DNA of 64,000 bases from Polymyxa betae. Lineage: Eukaryota > Endomyxa > Phytomyxea > Plasmodiophorida > Plasmodiophoridae. The stretch covers positions 1 through 64,000 of the forward strand of contig RBZT01000423.1 in the NCBI GenBank assembly GCA_003693705.1, read 5' to 3'. Positions 32,467 through 44,593 of the stretch are shown here, one piece after another. The stretch's first letter is position 1. Each line of letters begins with the position of its first letter. The notes under the pieces are model-generated. The model saw only the letters and a list, made by a program, of their open reading frames with translations, had not been told where the DNA came from and did no database searches. The translations under genes were made by a program, and so were the position numbers.

Positions 32467-35122
32467 ATGGGACTTTTAGCTCTTGGCACACCTCTCTCTT
32501 GGCAGCAATCTCAACCATATCTAGAACATGTTAAAACCCATGGAATCGCTCAGTTCATTAACACTTATCGACGATTATCTAATCGCAGTAATGATGAATT
32601 GTAGGTGAATCGACTAATTAAACCACTTCTTACTAAGCCTTGACCGCAGTCTTTGGGGAGATGAGACCGAGTATTTGCTTCTTCATTTAGATCCAGAGAA
32701 AAAGAAAGTTTTTGCTCTCTGCCAGGCAGAAGATATTCTCGCACGTTTGAAGAAAATAGATGTCAAAGACAAAGTTACCTTTCATCCAGAATACGGTCGA
32801 TTTATGATTGAAGCCACGCCTGGCAAACCCTATGGAGGCTTCACTACAGATATCCAGTTGGTTGAGTCCAACATGCTGCTTAGACGCTACCTCATCCAAT
32901 CAGTTTTTCACAATGACAATGATCGACTGATCTCTATGGCTTCATTTCCTCTGCTTGGTGTCGGAGATCATGTAATTCCTGAATGTCCTATTGGTGGTCC
33001 CATTACACATTCTTCTTATGTTTGTGACACAATTATGAACCCTCATCCCAGGTACGTTCTTCTCTACCTTTGCCTTCAAGTTTAAGTATGTCCCAGGTTT
33101 CCTTGCTTAACAGCCAACATTCGGCAAAGACGCACTGAGAAGGTGTCAATAACTATCCCATTGTACAAAGACGCTGATGTAATTGCTGTCGATAAAGAAC
33201 CTAAAAGGAACCAGTTAGGAGATCTTCTGGAAGATACTTCCGATTTTATTCAGTATTTAAACGTTGCTACCGACAAAATTATGCTCTTACTTGTTTAGTA
33301 TGGATGCGATGGCGTTTGGGATGGGATGTTGCTGTTTGCAAGTGACTTTCCAATGTCGGAATATTGATGAAGCTCGCAATCTTTATGATCAGCTTGCTGT
33401 TCTTAGTCCTATAATGCTGGCATTAACGGCTGCTTCTCCTTTTTTTAAAGGTTGCAGACCACATAACTGTTAGTGTTGCTAATACTTCTGTTTCAGGAGC
33501 AATTGCTGACACTGACGTTCGATGGGATGTGATTTCTCAGTCGGTCGATGATCGAAGTCCATATGAGCGAGGGCTCTCTGATGATAAAGGTGACCGTGAA
33601 CAGTTTCGGCTTTCCAAGCCTCGTTATAGGTATCAGGCATTGTCGAGTTGTAGTGGAACTTTACTAACAGATTCCATAGCTCCATTGACTGCTTTATTGG
33701 AACAAGTTCGTCCATGAGCGATTCTTATAATGACATTCCAATTGCCTATCATGAAACTCATTATCAGCAATTATGCCAAGCCGATATTGATCATAGGTTG
33801 GCTCAGCATATCGCTCATCTGTCAGTTGATCTGGTCTCGATTCTTCAACACTGCTAATTTTGTCCGACCCAGATTTGTTCGAGATCCGCTGGTTATTTTC
33901 TCTGAGTAATATCAAGCCGCACGTGTATCTTGTATCTTTAAACCTCACGGTTAATCGTAGAACCATCGACATGGACGATAATGTAGAGACAGATCACTTT
34001 GAGTCCATTCAGAGCACCAACTGGAACTCTGTACGCTTTAAGCCTCGTAATTGCTTTTTCCTCTGAACTGATTATTTGATTAACTATCTCGTCAGCTCCC
34101 AGTCATTCCACAACAGGATGGAGAGTGGAATTTCGCACTATGGAAGTTCAAATGACTGATTTCGAGAACGCCGCTTTTACAGTTTTCATTGCTTTAGTGT
34201 CAAGAGCGCGTAACTTCATCACCTGCATAAATGATCAATACTGCTCACTGCTTTTCAGTTTTATATCTTGGCTTGGACTTCTACATACCCATCAGCCTAG
34301 TGGATTGCAATATGCAAAGAGCCCATACTAGAAATGCAGTCAATGTTGAAAAATTCCATATGCGGGGCCAGCCAAAATCCGATTGTGCTTCATGTTCTGA
34401 AGAAGCCAAATTTTCTATCAAAGAACTGACCATTAAAGAGGTTTGCATATGCTATATTTTTTATATTCACTTACGTCTTTTCACAAACAGATTATGTGTG
34501 GAGAGGGTTTTGATGAAGGCTTTCCAGGGCTATTATCATATGTGTCAACTTATCTCGACGAAATCCAATGTGATGAAGAGTCTCGGAAGCGTATCGATCA
34601 GTACATGGACTTCATCGAAGTCTGTTCTGATCTCACTTTGAACTCTCGTTAAGTATCCTCCTAGATGCGTTCGAGAGGCCACCTGCTGACGCTGGCGTCA
34701 TGGATGCGTGAGTTTGTTCGATCTCATCCTGATTACAAGCATGATTCCAAACTTTCTCATTCCATTGTTTACGATTTGATTGGGGTTTGTGACGGATTAA
34801 CATCAGGCAAAGTACACTCCAAGCAGCTATTGCCGGGTACTGTAGGCGATAAAATAGTGTCTCAAATATTTAAATTTGTTTGACAGAGTATGTTATGGAC
34901 AGTTCTCGGATTGCCGAAATACTTTCGGAATCAGGGATGGCACACAAGGAATCCGGTGTTCCATTATCTATTGACCTTGTTACAATGAGATCTGATATGA
35001 CTCCAGTTTGCGAGGTAATTGCCATAATTGCATCCAGCATCCTCATCTAAGCTGATTAATAGAAAATTCGCAATTCTATGCTGAAGCGTCGCGAGATATA
35101 TGAGAACATTGGTTCTTCATAG
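32467..35122 (+). CDS. GCLC: Glutamate-cysteine ligase catalytic subunit
   Basis: First and rate-limiting enzyme of glutathione synthesis, joining glutamate and cysteine with ATP, in the cytosol. The start [20 protein letters not shown] is the typical eukaryotic GCL N-terminus. Next come [12 protein letters not shown] with the ATP-site acidic residues, [32 protein letters not shown] and [15 protein letters not shown]. The active-site block is [20 protein letters not shown]. It continues with [80 protein letters not shown] and [20 protein letters not shown]. The tail [18 protein letters not shown] is reached across a 50-nt intron. Full length is about 640-690 residues in roughly eleven exons. 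It converges on the release-factor gene with 40 bp between stops. Confidence 0.93.
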
Positions 35123-35162
35123 TCCATACTCGATTATGATTATAAACCATACCGCTTATTTA

Positions 35163-36730
35163 CTACGCTTTTTGAACTGAAGCTATTTTATCAATTAGGT
35201 CATTGAGTTTTTCAATGCGGTCTGCGAACTGCAAATCATCGATGAATTCGGCCAAAAGATTCCCATTCAACATCGACTCGATTCCAAATTTTGACACTTT
35301 AATTCGATGCTCAGTAATTCGACCCTTAAGAATTTTGAGAAGTCAAACTTGACAGAAACAGTAATCTACCTGCGGGTAATTGTATGTTCTTATTCGCTCA
35401 TTTCTGTTGCCAGAACCCATTTGCGAATTTCTTAGGGTGCGCTCGGCCTGCAACGCTGCTTCTTTCTGCTGAGCATATACACGAGAAGTCAACACCTTTA
35501 ATGCTTTGGCTCTGTTCTTATGCTGTGACCTATTTCAGCATTTGGAACTGAGTTGAAATACCAAAGTTCGAAAACCAACCTTTCGTCTTGCATGCAGACT
35601 GTAATTCCAGTGGGGATATGTACCATTCGAACGGCGCTATCTGTTGTGTTGACAGACTGAAAATACATCAGCAAATGCAAGCTGATGCGCAGCATTATAA
35701 CCAACCTGTCCACCATTTCCACCACTGCGATACACATCCACTCGAATATCGTTTGCAGAAATCTTGCATTGAATTGTTGGAGATTCTGGTAATATGGCTA
35801 CCGACATTGCTGATGTATGGATTCGTCCTTGAGCAAGAGTCTAAGAAAAAAGAATTCACTGCGACATAACCAACCATTTGTTTCCGTTGCAGGTATTCGC
35901 TGAACTCTGTGGACACCACTCTCGTATTTCAGTGTTCCAAACACGTCCTTCCCAACAATAGAGGCTGAGCCTTCACGAAACCCGCCGACAACTCCAGGCA
36001 CGCATTCTGAATTTTATCATAACGTGATTTGGGTCTGTTAGAATGCACCAACCTAGTATGCTGAATTTCCATCCCTTCATACCAGAAAACTTCTCATACA
36101 TTCTGAAGATATCCTATACCCACATACCATAAAGATCTTGAAAGGCACAGTAGGCAAATACCTCAGTAAACAGAGATGCTTCATCTCCCCCTGTTCCTGG
36201 TCGCACTCTGCAAACTGACTCAGTTTAGAGATCGGAAGTGCAATCGGACTTTACTCCAGAATAGCAGAGCAGCAATCATCTTCGTCATTTGGAATCAGGG
36301 CATTTAACACTTCTTCCTAAAGCGCATGAGGCTTAAATCTAGGCTTGCAAAGAGGCGCTTACTTCTCGATAACGCATTTCCTGTTGAATGGCAACGATTT
36401 CATCAGCTGCGAGTCCGGCCATTTCTTTGTCTCTGAGAATCGGAGTAAAAAGCGAGTTGCTTGAGCACATAAATCGGCTGCTAACTGGATATTTTCCTGC
36501 TGAAACTTCTCTAAATTCTCAATTTCATTCTGAAATTTTCTTAGCAGCTGAAAAAGATCTGCAGCTGGCAAAAGCCGGCTAATAATCGAATCGCTAGTAT
36601 GTAGAATGGACCCGCTCATATCGAGCTGATTATACAGGGATGTAATTCGGCGAACAATCTGTGCTGTGGTGGACATACGAGTGCTGTGGCACGCTGTCTG
36701 GATATTCCTCAGACCTAACTTCTTGATCAT
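35163..36730 (-). CDS. MTRF1: Class I peptide chain release factor, mitochondrial type (RF1)
   Basis: Reads stop codons UAA/UAG and releases peptides on organellar ribosomes. The N-terminus [20 protein letters not shown] is basic and amphipathic, fitting a mitochondrial presequence. The middle has a helical domain ([20 protein letters not shown]) and [19 protein letters not shown]-type sequence, here [20 protein letters not shown]. The catalytic GGQ lies in [15 protein letters not shown] at about 35706-35750, with the Q codon directly before a 49-nt intron. It is followed by [17 protein letters not shown] and a basic C-terminus. Some exons (for example 36000-36200, with [10 protein letters not shown]-like sequence) are fragmented by introns. 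An alternative start at 36760 adds ten residues. Confidence 0.85.
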
Positions 36731-36869
36731 GATTTCAAGTTTGAAATTGGATATTTGCAAGAAATTGTCCCAACTTGATATGAGCGAGCCCCCTCCTATC
36801 CAGTCCGAATCATCACATCATGCGCGGCCTCCAACAGTCATTGTTTTAGGGTTTAGACTTTAGGGTATT

Positions 36870-38266
36870 TTAGTGTCGTTCTTTTAGATCTGTATCTGGA
36901 GGCTTTAATCCTTCGTAACATGTCAAACCGAATTCGTTCGTAATCAAGTCATTGGCGCCTTTCGAGATGAGGAATGATGCGATCTTATCATACTGATACG
37001 CGAAACAGTAATGGATCGGCGTCTGGCCTTGATGGTTTTGGGCATTGAGATTTGCCCCGTGTTTCAAACAGGTTTTGATCATTTTCTTTGCTCCGTTCTG
37101 GCATGCAATATGAAGAGTTGTATTACCATTTTGATCGCGAGTGTTAACGTCGACGCCCTTCAACGCCATTAAATTGGAAAAGAAGCACGACACTTGTAGC
37201 TTTACCTGACTAAACATGTCATCGACATTTCGATGCTTATTATTCTGCACATAATCGAAAAGTGTTTTCTGTATCTGCTTCGCTTGTAGATCTTCATCCA
37301 ATTTCTCTGACGACTCGCTCTCTGAGCCGTCTTCTGCGTTTGCTCCAGCATCTGCTGCCGCCTCTTTAGCTTTAGACGCTGCTTCTTCTTTAGACTTTGC
37401 TGCTTTTTGTGCTTTCAGTTCCTAAGAATTCATCATTAGAAATGCCTGTGTTTCTGGGATGCGTGCCTCTTCTTCTCGCTGCTTTTTCGCTGCAATAGCA
37501 AGCTGAATCCCAGCCTCAATAGTCTGCCTTGAATTCTGCTCTAAAGCAAGAGCTTGAAAATCGTATGCCTGGGCACGCTAAGCAATCCGTTAGAAACAGT
37601 TCTCAATACCTTCAGCGGTCGGCCATTGTTGAACTTATTGCCATAATCATCTGCAATAAGTTCGCTATTTGGATTATAGGTTGTATTGTGGCCTGTTTCT
37701 ATCTTAACTTCTAAGCCCCAAAGTTCGGTTGATTTCATACGAATATTAGCTTTCGCCATAGCAGTCGTTGAAATTGCTTTTCCAATGCAATTATTCATCA
37801 AACCAAATGGCTTCTTTTGAACTAGGGCAGTTTTTTCAGGCCGCTTTATATTTTCGATTCGTTTGGGATCTATGCAGATTTGTTTCTCTTTCGGAATCGC
37901 AGACAGCAAGGCGACTCCAATTGATGTACTGGCCCTATATGGAGGTTTCCTGGATGCATTTGAGTTTTCGTTTGTTTACCGGTCAGTAAGTATGACCTGA
38001 GTTTCTTGTATTGGTCATCAGAAATATATTCGACTGTCGATTGTCTTGGTCGGAAATCGAATTTATTGACCTTGTTGGGTCGGCGAAGAAGGACACCCTG
38101 ATATAGTGCTAATTCTGGATCGTACGGTTTAGGGTCTTTGTATTCTAAGCTATTACATCGTGCTGGCCTGCCTATGCAGTAATTTATTCGTCTTTTATGT
38201 TGTATTTCAAATACTCATACCTGACAGACCAAGAGGATTGGATTCAGAGTCTCCGACTAATTTCAT
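36870..38266 (-). CDS. Ankyrin-repeat protein with alanine/lysine-rich coiled linker
   Basis: Start MKLVGDSESNPLGLSGRPAR, a mid region (NPNSELIADDYGNKFNNGRP), then a charged helix (IAAKKQREEE joined to ELKAQKAAKSKEEAASKAKE), an acidic stretch and three ankyrin repeats (GVDVNTRDQNGNTTLHIACQ, NLNAQNHQGQTPIHYCFAYQ, LISKGANDLITNEFGLTCYE). It ends DLKERH. About 350 residues. Similar ankyrin tails with GLTCYEGL occur in many protists. Introns include one 47-nt GT-AG (RK|PPYRAS region), one near 37520-37590, and a GC-AG intron at 37422-37466 supported by frame on both sides. Probably a protein-binding scaffold; partner unknown. Its start is 59 bp from the divergent PAP2 gene start. Confidence 0.7.
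37422..37466 (-). other. GC-AG intron in the ankyrin gene
   Basis: Minus-strand sequence after the Glu-Glu-Glu codons begins GCACGC, has TCTAATGATG as branch-site candidate and ends CTTAG, 45 nt. Without removal the frame stops at TAG; no GT donor lies nearby upstream. Confidence 0.65.
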
Positions 38267-38325
38267 CGACACCTTTTTGATCTTTTGGGTACCAGGTCTG
38301 AACTGATGTAGTCGAGCTAATTACC

Positions 38326-39293
38326 ATGCTAGCGGGAGTATTAGAATTACTGAAATGTATTGAATGGAAAGACTTCGATCTACCGATAAAAGCTATTATA
38401 TCAATTGGTGACATGCCGAATTTGATCGCCAAATGTCCACTCGATGTATGCTTTCAACTGGCATTGCACAGCGCTTTAACAATATCTGAAAAAATCAAGA
38501 CTTTTTTGTGTTCCAGGTTCGATGTCATGTAATTTATACCAGTCAAACCCATCTTCAAAAATTGGGATATCTTGATTAATATTGTCCTTATGCTCATTCT
38601 GTTCGCGATAATGATGGGTATGCTGCAAAATTTTGATGAATCTTTGTCATCTTATATCTATCTCAAATTTCATCACAATATTGCACCATTAGAATTGATC
38701 GGCAACAGTGTAGATGCAAGTTTATGGCTTGCACACTACAGTCTTAAACCCATGATATTCATCATGATTAGCACGTTTGCTATAGACCAGCGTTCATTAT
38801 CATCGAATGTTGCATGGGCATTATTTTCTAAAAATAGCCCATTATCTGTCATTTACGAGTGCTTGCTGGGCTCATCTTTGGCATTTTTAATTGAAATCGC
38901 CATCAAACGCTGGGCTCAACGAAAGCGTCCATCAACAGCCAGCGGTAATGCTTACTCAGTTTCTAAATCAGAGGAATATTCATTTCCTTCTGGTCACTCT
39001 ATGAGATCTGGAATGGCAACCGTAATTATACTGAATTCACAAGCCATTCGATGGTAACCAACAATCTTAATTTCTGTTTCTCTAACTGACATCTAATTAG
39101 GTGTTTGATTTCACAAACGATCACATTGACGTGGTTTATCTTGGTCCCGATAAATCGTGTTTTATCTGGGAAACATTACGTTGGTGATTGTTTGGTTGGA
39201 TATCTTGTTGGAATTGTGCTCGGTTTATGTTTAGTCTACACGCAGCTGTTTCACCTAACTATTCAATGCATTACAGCCTTATTGTTCTGGTAA
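38326..39293 (+). CDS. PAP2-superfamily membrane phosphatase
   Basis: Integral membrane phosphatase acting on lipid phosphates or polyisoprenyl diphosphates. Exon 1 starts MLAGVLELLKCIEW. An in-frame TAA at 38530 must be spliced out; a roughly 33-nt intron beginning near 38507 fits phase but is not certain. The main exon has hydrophobic helices (INIVLMLILFAIMMGML, LKPMIFIMISTFAI) and the three catalytic motifs: KRWAQRKRP, FPSGHSMRSG and, after an intron near 39056-39100, RVLSGKHYVGD. Helices after motif three (CLVGYLVGIVLGLCLVY) finish the fold. Substrate cannot be told from sequence; dolichyl diphosphate or a lysophospholipid are possible. The stop is only 7 bp from the RRP45 stop on the other strand. 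Confidence 0.8.
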
Positions 39294-39300
39294 TTAGAGA

Positions 39301-40361
39301 TCATGCTGTATTCAATAATACAATATCATCCATGTTTACAGTCTCATCATTTTCAGAATCTTCGGATTCATGTTGTGTGGGAGTAGACTGCCTTTGTTGA
39401 CGAATTCTCAAAGGTACATCGACATAGGCTTGAGGAGCATCTCGATCGACTAGCTCTCCACCCTTTTCAAGCTTCTCTCTTCGATTGTTAAGATCATCTT
39501 TTACAGCTTTGTCGATCAATTCTGCAAAAATTTCGGTTTGATTGCAAGCAAGCCGAATGCAATTCTTTAGCTGATCGTGCTCGATAGGAATGCCACCAGA
39601 TTTTGATATCAGGCAGATATGCTTTCTGATATTACAGGCAATTGTGATATGGGCTCCAGCAACCGCTGATTCTTTCTCTGTTGGATCTAAGATGACGACA
39701 TTATTGATAACGGCAAAGGTAGTGCAGACTGGAAGATGATGTAATTGCAATGGAACAGGAGCTCGTTCTTTCTCGGAATGAACTGTTAACTCAATACCAA
39801 CGACAGTTACTGATGGACGACAGAAATGTCGTAATGATGCTATTGCTGCTAAACAGATACAATCCATCAGGTTACCACACTAAATCCAAATATTAGACAG
39901 ATGATAACATACGAAGGCGTGAGTAGTCACATAGGAAAGAAGCAAAACATGTAATCTGATACCTGGTCAATAACAGCAATCTCAACTCGTAAATGCCAAA
40001 CTTTAACACCACTAAGAACACAAAGTGTTTCGAGATCGATAGCGCCAGAATCACGAATACATTTCTCAAGAGTATTCGATATGATAGCAGAAGCTTCCCT
40101 GTCACCAGACACATCGACAAAGAACCGGATCTGACCCTCAGTAGGACGTTCAGGAGATGGTGTCACTAAATCACTAGCAACACGAGCGAATGCTCGCGTT
40201 CTTCCAATCTGGACCAAGGCAGCACCCAGACGCCCAGGGAATGTGATATTTACAGATCGATAGTCAAATGGGCGGCGTCCATCGACACGATTGGGGCGTA
40301 ACTGACTTAAAGCGCTGACAATGAACTCCTTCTCTACATTTGAAATGAGAGCAGTTGCCAT
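39301..40361 (-). CDS. EXOSC9: Exosome complex core subunit RRP45
   Basis: RNase PH-fold subunit of the exosome ring that guides RNA to the 3'-5' exonucleases in nucleus and cytoplasm. Exon 1 gives EKEFIVSALSQLRPNRVDGR, RSVNITFPGRLGAALVQIGR, DLVTPSPERPTEGQIRFFVD and ETLCVLSGVKVWHLRVEIAV. After an 83-nt intron come GNLMDCICLAAIASLRHFCR, VPLQLHHLPVCTTFAVINN and DPTEKESAVAGAHITIACN. The C-terminal tail is charged and rich in Gln/Glu/Asp, as usual for the subunit. About 320 residues with one intron. The catalytic phosphate-binding residues of true RNase PH are lost, as in all RRP45 proteins. Confidence 0.9.
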
Positions 40362-40679
40362 TAGAAATCAGTTATAGAAATCTCTAAAAATGATGATACA
40401 GATCTCTACGCAGTCCTTCAAAATGGTAATTGCGAGCAATTCGTTACAAATATTGCGTCTCAACAACCATGATAATACGCTGTCAAAGATCTGAAGATGA
40501 ACTGAATATGACAGGCTTTAAAGAAAGTTTTCGAAAAAACCAAAATGGCGAATGTTTGGATCTTACATACAACTGATATGCTTCTCATTCGACTCAAAAT
40601 GAGCTGTAACGGATATTAACCAAAAAGGTTCTATTTTACATTATAATCTGATTCAGCTTGTGAATAATATCCACAAATT
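40362..40679. other. Intergenic, no feature seen
   Basis: Between two minus-strand genes. It contains GAAAGTTTTCGAAAAAACC-like A/T tracts but no supported element. Confidence 0.45.
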
Positions 40680-41460
40680 TTATTCTTCCATATCCATATT
40701 AGATGAGTGGACAGAATCAAATTGGCCATTGGACCACATATGCAGTACATCGATCTTGAAAGTAGCAAGTTGTTGTCCGAACAATTTCAACAGACGACAT
40801 TGTTCAGGTGTTAGGACGTCACCTTCAGAACATACTTTGTGATCACCAAGCAACTCGATAACACCTGAGCAATTACATAAGAGATTTATATTTGCAGTAT
40901 CAGAAAACAGGGACATGCCTTTGTTAAGTTTTGTATCGAGACCAAGTTGTCTTAAGGCAGGTTCCATAGAAAAAGGCAGATCAATGGGTCCTTTAGGAAC
41001 ACAGAATTCTACATTTGATACAAAACCAGTTCGAGCATATTCAGCGACCTGATTTTTCTCAAAATATGTTTGCAGCTCTTGCAAAGAAGAGTTGGTAAAC
41101 ATTAAGCCGCAATCTCCTTTAATGCAGGTCGATAGCTTACTCAGTAATGGTTTATATTCATCATGTTCAGTTCTGCCCAAGGCCACTGTCATGATTTTAT
41201 TCTAAATTGTTTCACAATCTTAGCATATTCAAAGATACGATAAAATTACATACCTTGCCAAAGAAGAATTTCGATGTGGGCCAATCTGATCGTACTTGCT
41301 TAATATGATTGTTTCGCATGTTGTTGACTTGAATAACATAAATGTATTTGAATTGATCAACACATTCACGAACTAGATCAACATGAGCAGTCTTAGCTGG
41401 TCGAGCCTTCTTCAGAGTTTTCGTCAAGGAGACGACTTTGGCACGCTTTGATCTTGGCAT
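40680..41460 (-). CDS. MRTO4: mRNA turnover protein 4 homolog (ribosome assembly factor)
   Basis: MRT4 is a uL10 (P0) paralogue that holds the P-stalk site on pre-60S particles in the nucleolus and is later exchanged for P0. Exon 1 encodes MPRSKRAKVVSLTKTLKKAR, then the stretch to MRNNHIKQVRSDWPTSKFFF. A 52-nt intron leads to NKIMTVALGRTEHDEYKPLL, GDCGLMFTNSSLQELQTYFE, ARTGFVSNVEFCVPKGPIDL and TPEQCRLLKLFGQQLATFKI. About 240 residues; the tail is short and acidic (DMEE) and lacks the repeat acidic end of P0, fitting MRT4. The start is preceded by repeated GAAACGTTT-like elements at 41580-41640. Confidence 0.9.
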
Positions 41461-41677
41461 TGGTATAGATCAGGGACTAACAAGGTGGAATCAAGAAAAA
41501 ACCAGCCAGAAATGAAGGATTCTCGATTGTCGTGAAAGGTCCGAGACGGAATGCGCCACGGACATATCAACCATCACCAAAAAACGTTTCAGAAACTTTT
41601 GCACGTTACCATACAAGTCAGAAACGTTTTCGTGAAACCGCGAAGTGCATGTTCTTATGAATTTGGTCAATAAAGGG

Positions 41678-43675
41678 CTATTGAAGTTTACTGAATCCTT
41701 CCGTTGTAGATAGCGGAAGCGAAATTTTCCCATATTCGGTATTCCAGAATGCATCCATCAGCGTCTGTTTAGGTTTTGCACCTGATCGGGCATTTATAAC
41801 AGATACATGGCGAACTTTGCCGATTATGTTTGCTGCAGCTCTATGTACATCAGACCATAGGTCAACTGTTGCTGCAACTACAGACAACATCGTCCACATT
41901 GATTCATATACAGCGGGAATAACAGCAGCGCTGATAGTATGCGGCAGGAAAGTTGCATCTCGCGATATTGATGCATCTCGTAAGGCATCGATAGCCACAG
42001 ATAAGTCCTGAATTTCGGACCGCTGCAGATCAGGCTTTAACATGGTGTGAATGCAGGTGGAAACAATCGTCTGCAGGCGGCAATTTCTCCAGCTAGAATT
42101 CAGTACAACTTGCTTCGGATCCAATAGAGACCCTAGGCGCCTTCTTAAACGTGTAGAATGTGATTCATTGACACACGATGATCTGACGGTCATGATCTTA
42201 GCAATGAGATCGAATTGTTGCACGAAAGATTGAACTTCATCTGGAATGACAGTCTCATTCAGAACAGGTTGGGCAACGGGTGCTGGAACAACATCATGAA
42301 GATAAAGGCGATTTCCATGAAGCCCCATTATCTGTAATACGTTTAGTTCTGAAAATCTTTGCAGCATATTTAGGGCATACCAAACGAGGTGGTTCGTCTT
42401 CCTTATTAGAGAAGAACAAGTAACTGTTTGGGACAAGGACAGCTTTCATCAAAGGTGCTGTCAAAGGCGAAGATAAGTTCGATGGGGTCACGATCTGAAT
42501 CGATGCAAACATGGTCCGAAAAAAATCGAAGTTCTCAGGAGCGTGGGACCAAAATACATCTTTAGAACGTCTGGTCAGCCTGGTAACTCAGATATTCAAT
42601 TCGAAGCAAGCTGAATACAAGCAACCCGACCATGATGAAGACCCAAGTTGAATTAATCCATGTGAGATCTCGTTCTGGTCTTGAATGCGATCAAGCTCGT
42701 TCTGTTCCGGATTTGGATACAGAAAAGAAACACTAAATCGTTTTCCGATATTCGCTTGCTTTCTTGACTTCTTCATTGGGATTCCGCTGATATTGATGGA
42801 GCGAAGATCTAAATGTCGTTGTGCTAATTCCCAACAAGCCGTAAATATCTGATAACTTCATAAACAACATACTGGTGTATAGCGACGTTAATACAATGTA
42901 CATTATCGAAATGCACCACAAACGTCTCGACCGCGATCGGAAACGCATCCGACAAAGAGAACGGTGCCATAATCGTGCAACTGGAACTGAAACATGACAG
43001 ATCTGTCTCAATCTGATCCATAACAACACGAATGATGGTTAATTTGATATGGGTTTCTCTTCCCAGTGCTAATACTGCATTCTGCACTGATTCGAAGATA
43101 GAAACAGGAGATTCAACATCGTCTAATTTGATTTCTGTATCATGAATTCCCTGAATCCAAACTATACTTACATTTCCGTGCCAGAAAAAATGTTTAACAT
43201 TTGAAACAGTGTTATATTTCCAAAACCATGAGAATGTACAAATTAAGGAAGAGAGAAACGCTGAAAAAATACGGTCATGAGTGCTTACCCTTTGATATCG
43301 CATCATTATGACGATTCTGTCACCATTTCGCAAAGATTGGCAGGCAAGAGCAATAGATTGTTGCCAACCAGCCAGCGTTAAATCCGAACAAGGACCCAGA
43401 TCTTTGTTCTGATATGGATGATGAATGTGAGGATTCAAACCAGTGCAAACAACTGGCAATTCAATTGGCTCAAGACTGATATCACGAACCAGACGTTCAT
43501 ATTCGCTAATGCCTTCCAGACAAGAATCAATCATGCTACGATGATATACTGCATTGAGCGTCGGCTTCTTCTTCAGCTCGATGGACAGTGCTGACGATAC
43601 AGGATTGGAATCGCAGCAGTCGACGAGGAAGACAATGGGAGATGCAATGGTTTGATGACGTTTGTCATGAGACAT
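41678..43675 (-). CDS. INTS13: Integrator complex subunit 13 (Asunder)
   Basis: Integrator is a nuclear complex that cleaves nascent transcripts. The N-terminus (VFLVDCC, HRSMIDSCLEGISEYERLVR) matches the Asunder opening, where human has SLWTCSVESSMEYCRIMYD. A long exon continues to VHFDN, then RHLDLRSINISGIPMKKSR aligns with the human QHFDLASTTITNIPMKEE block. A 48-nt intron joins CL to RSKDVFWSHAPENFDFFRTM, SIQIVTPSNLSSPLTAPLMK, then, after a 46-nt intron, IMGLHGNRLYLHDVV. The C-terminal helical part contains AVYESMWTMLSVVAATVDLW, matching the human QYRIMWNELETLVRAHIN block. Taken separately the two halves look like unrelated ORFs; the splice at about 42550 unites them. Two boundaries near 42830-42900 and 43200-43310 remain uncertain. 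Confidence 0.8.
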
Positions 43676-44593
43676 AATAATCAATGATGATGATGTTTGG
43701 ATTTAGCTCGCACTTCATAAAAAGAGAAAAATGCCTGCTCTAAGAATAAGAGGTAGTGTAATGAGTATATATGATGATGGGGTGACAATTGTTGACACTA
43801 ACATCCCATTTCTGATTTCTCTATGATTGTTTTAATACCCAGTCAATTTGGTTATTAAGCTATAAAGACAATATGTTGGCGTTGATAGCAACTTCCACCC
43901 ACGTGAAGCTCAGCCATCTGTCAAAAAACAGGTATCGGCTCCAGCTTTCCAATTGAACGCCATTGCCTGACTATTTATTCTCGCCAATGCCTCTCAAAAA
44001 ATTGGAATGATTGAAAATCAGGAGAAGCACTCTTTCTGACGTCTTCTGTGCCAGGTGAGTGGATGCATTAAAATGTCCACGCTCGAGTATCTACGCTTGC
44101 GACGACGATGGTTCCTTTTGGTTACAAAAGCACATTCGACTGGGTAGGAGTCTAAAACGTCGAAATGGGGGGGGGGGGTGTCTGCTGCTGCTGACGTAGA
44201 TTTAAACACCCGCTTTGAGTTCGAAATCTTTGGTTAGGTTGACTTCTAACGACAGTCTAAGGATTATATAAATAAGCTCTAGCCCTGAGGGTCTAGCCCC
44301 TCACCTCGTTCTTGCCTCACCCTGAGCCTTTTAATATAAAACAAAGCATAGTTGTACATTGGCGTTGAGCATTTTGATCTGGATGTGAGTGAGATGTACA
44401 GCAAAACGATGGAGCGGGAAAGCAATCGATTATCCAACTCCCCAGGGCAAAGCATTGAGATACCCTGCATCGCTTATCTTAGCGTTTTTAGTATTACATC
44501 TGTGTTTAAATCGGTGTACAGTATTTTATATACTGTTTGGTGAGTTCTCGATCCCAGTGTGTGGCTATCCTGGTTTTTGCAGAGAAATGGATT
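43676..44593. other. Gene-poor stretch with a G12 run
   Basis: Twelve G residues at 44167-44178, followed by CTG repeats. Short frames here (for example plus 44389-44637 with a hydrophobic core, and minus 44018-44209, basic) have no family resemblance and are not supported as genes. Confidence 0.4.

Noticed and set aside
41678-42512. Separate unknown gene downstream of INTS13
   Set aside because: It joins the INTS13 N-terminal half across a 48-nt intron and matches the rest of that protein in order.
42500-42530. Promoter motif TTTTTTCG shared with 21728-21760
   Set aside because: At 42500 the T-run is coding sequence of INTS13 (FDFFRTM), so the similarity is not regulatory.
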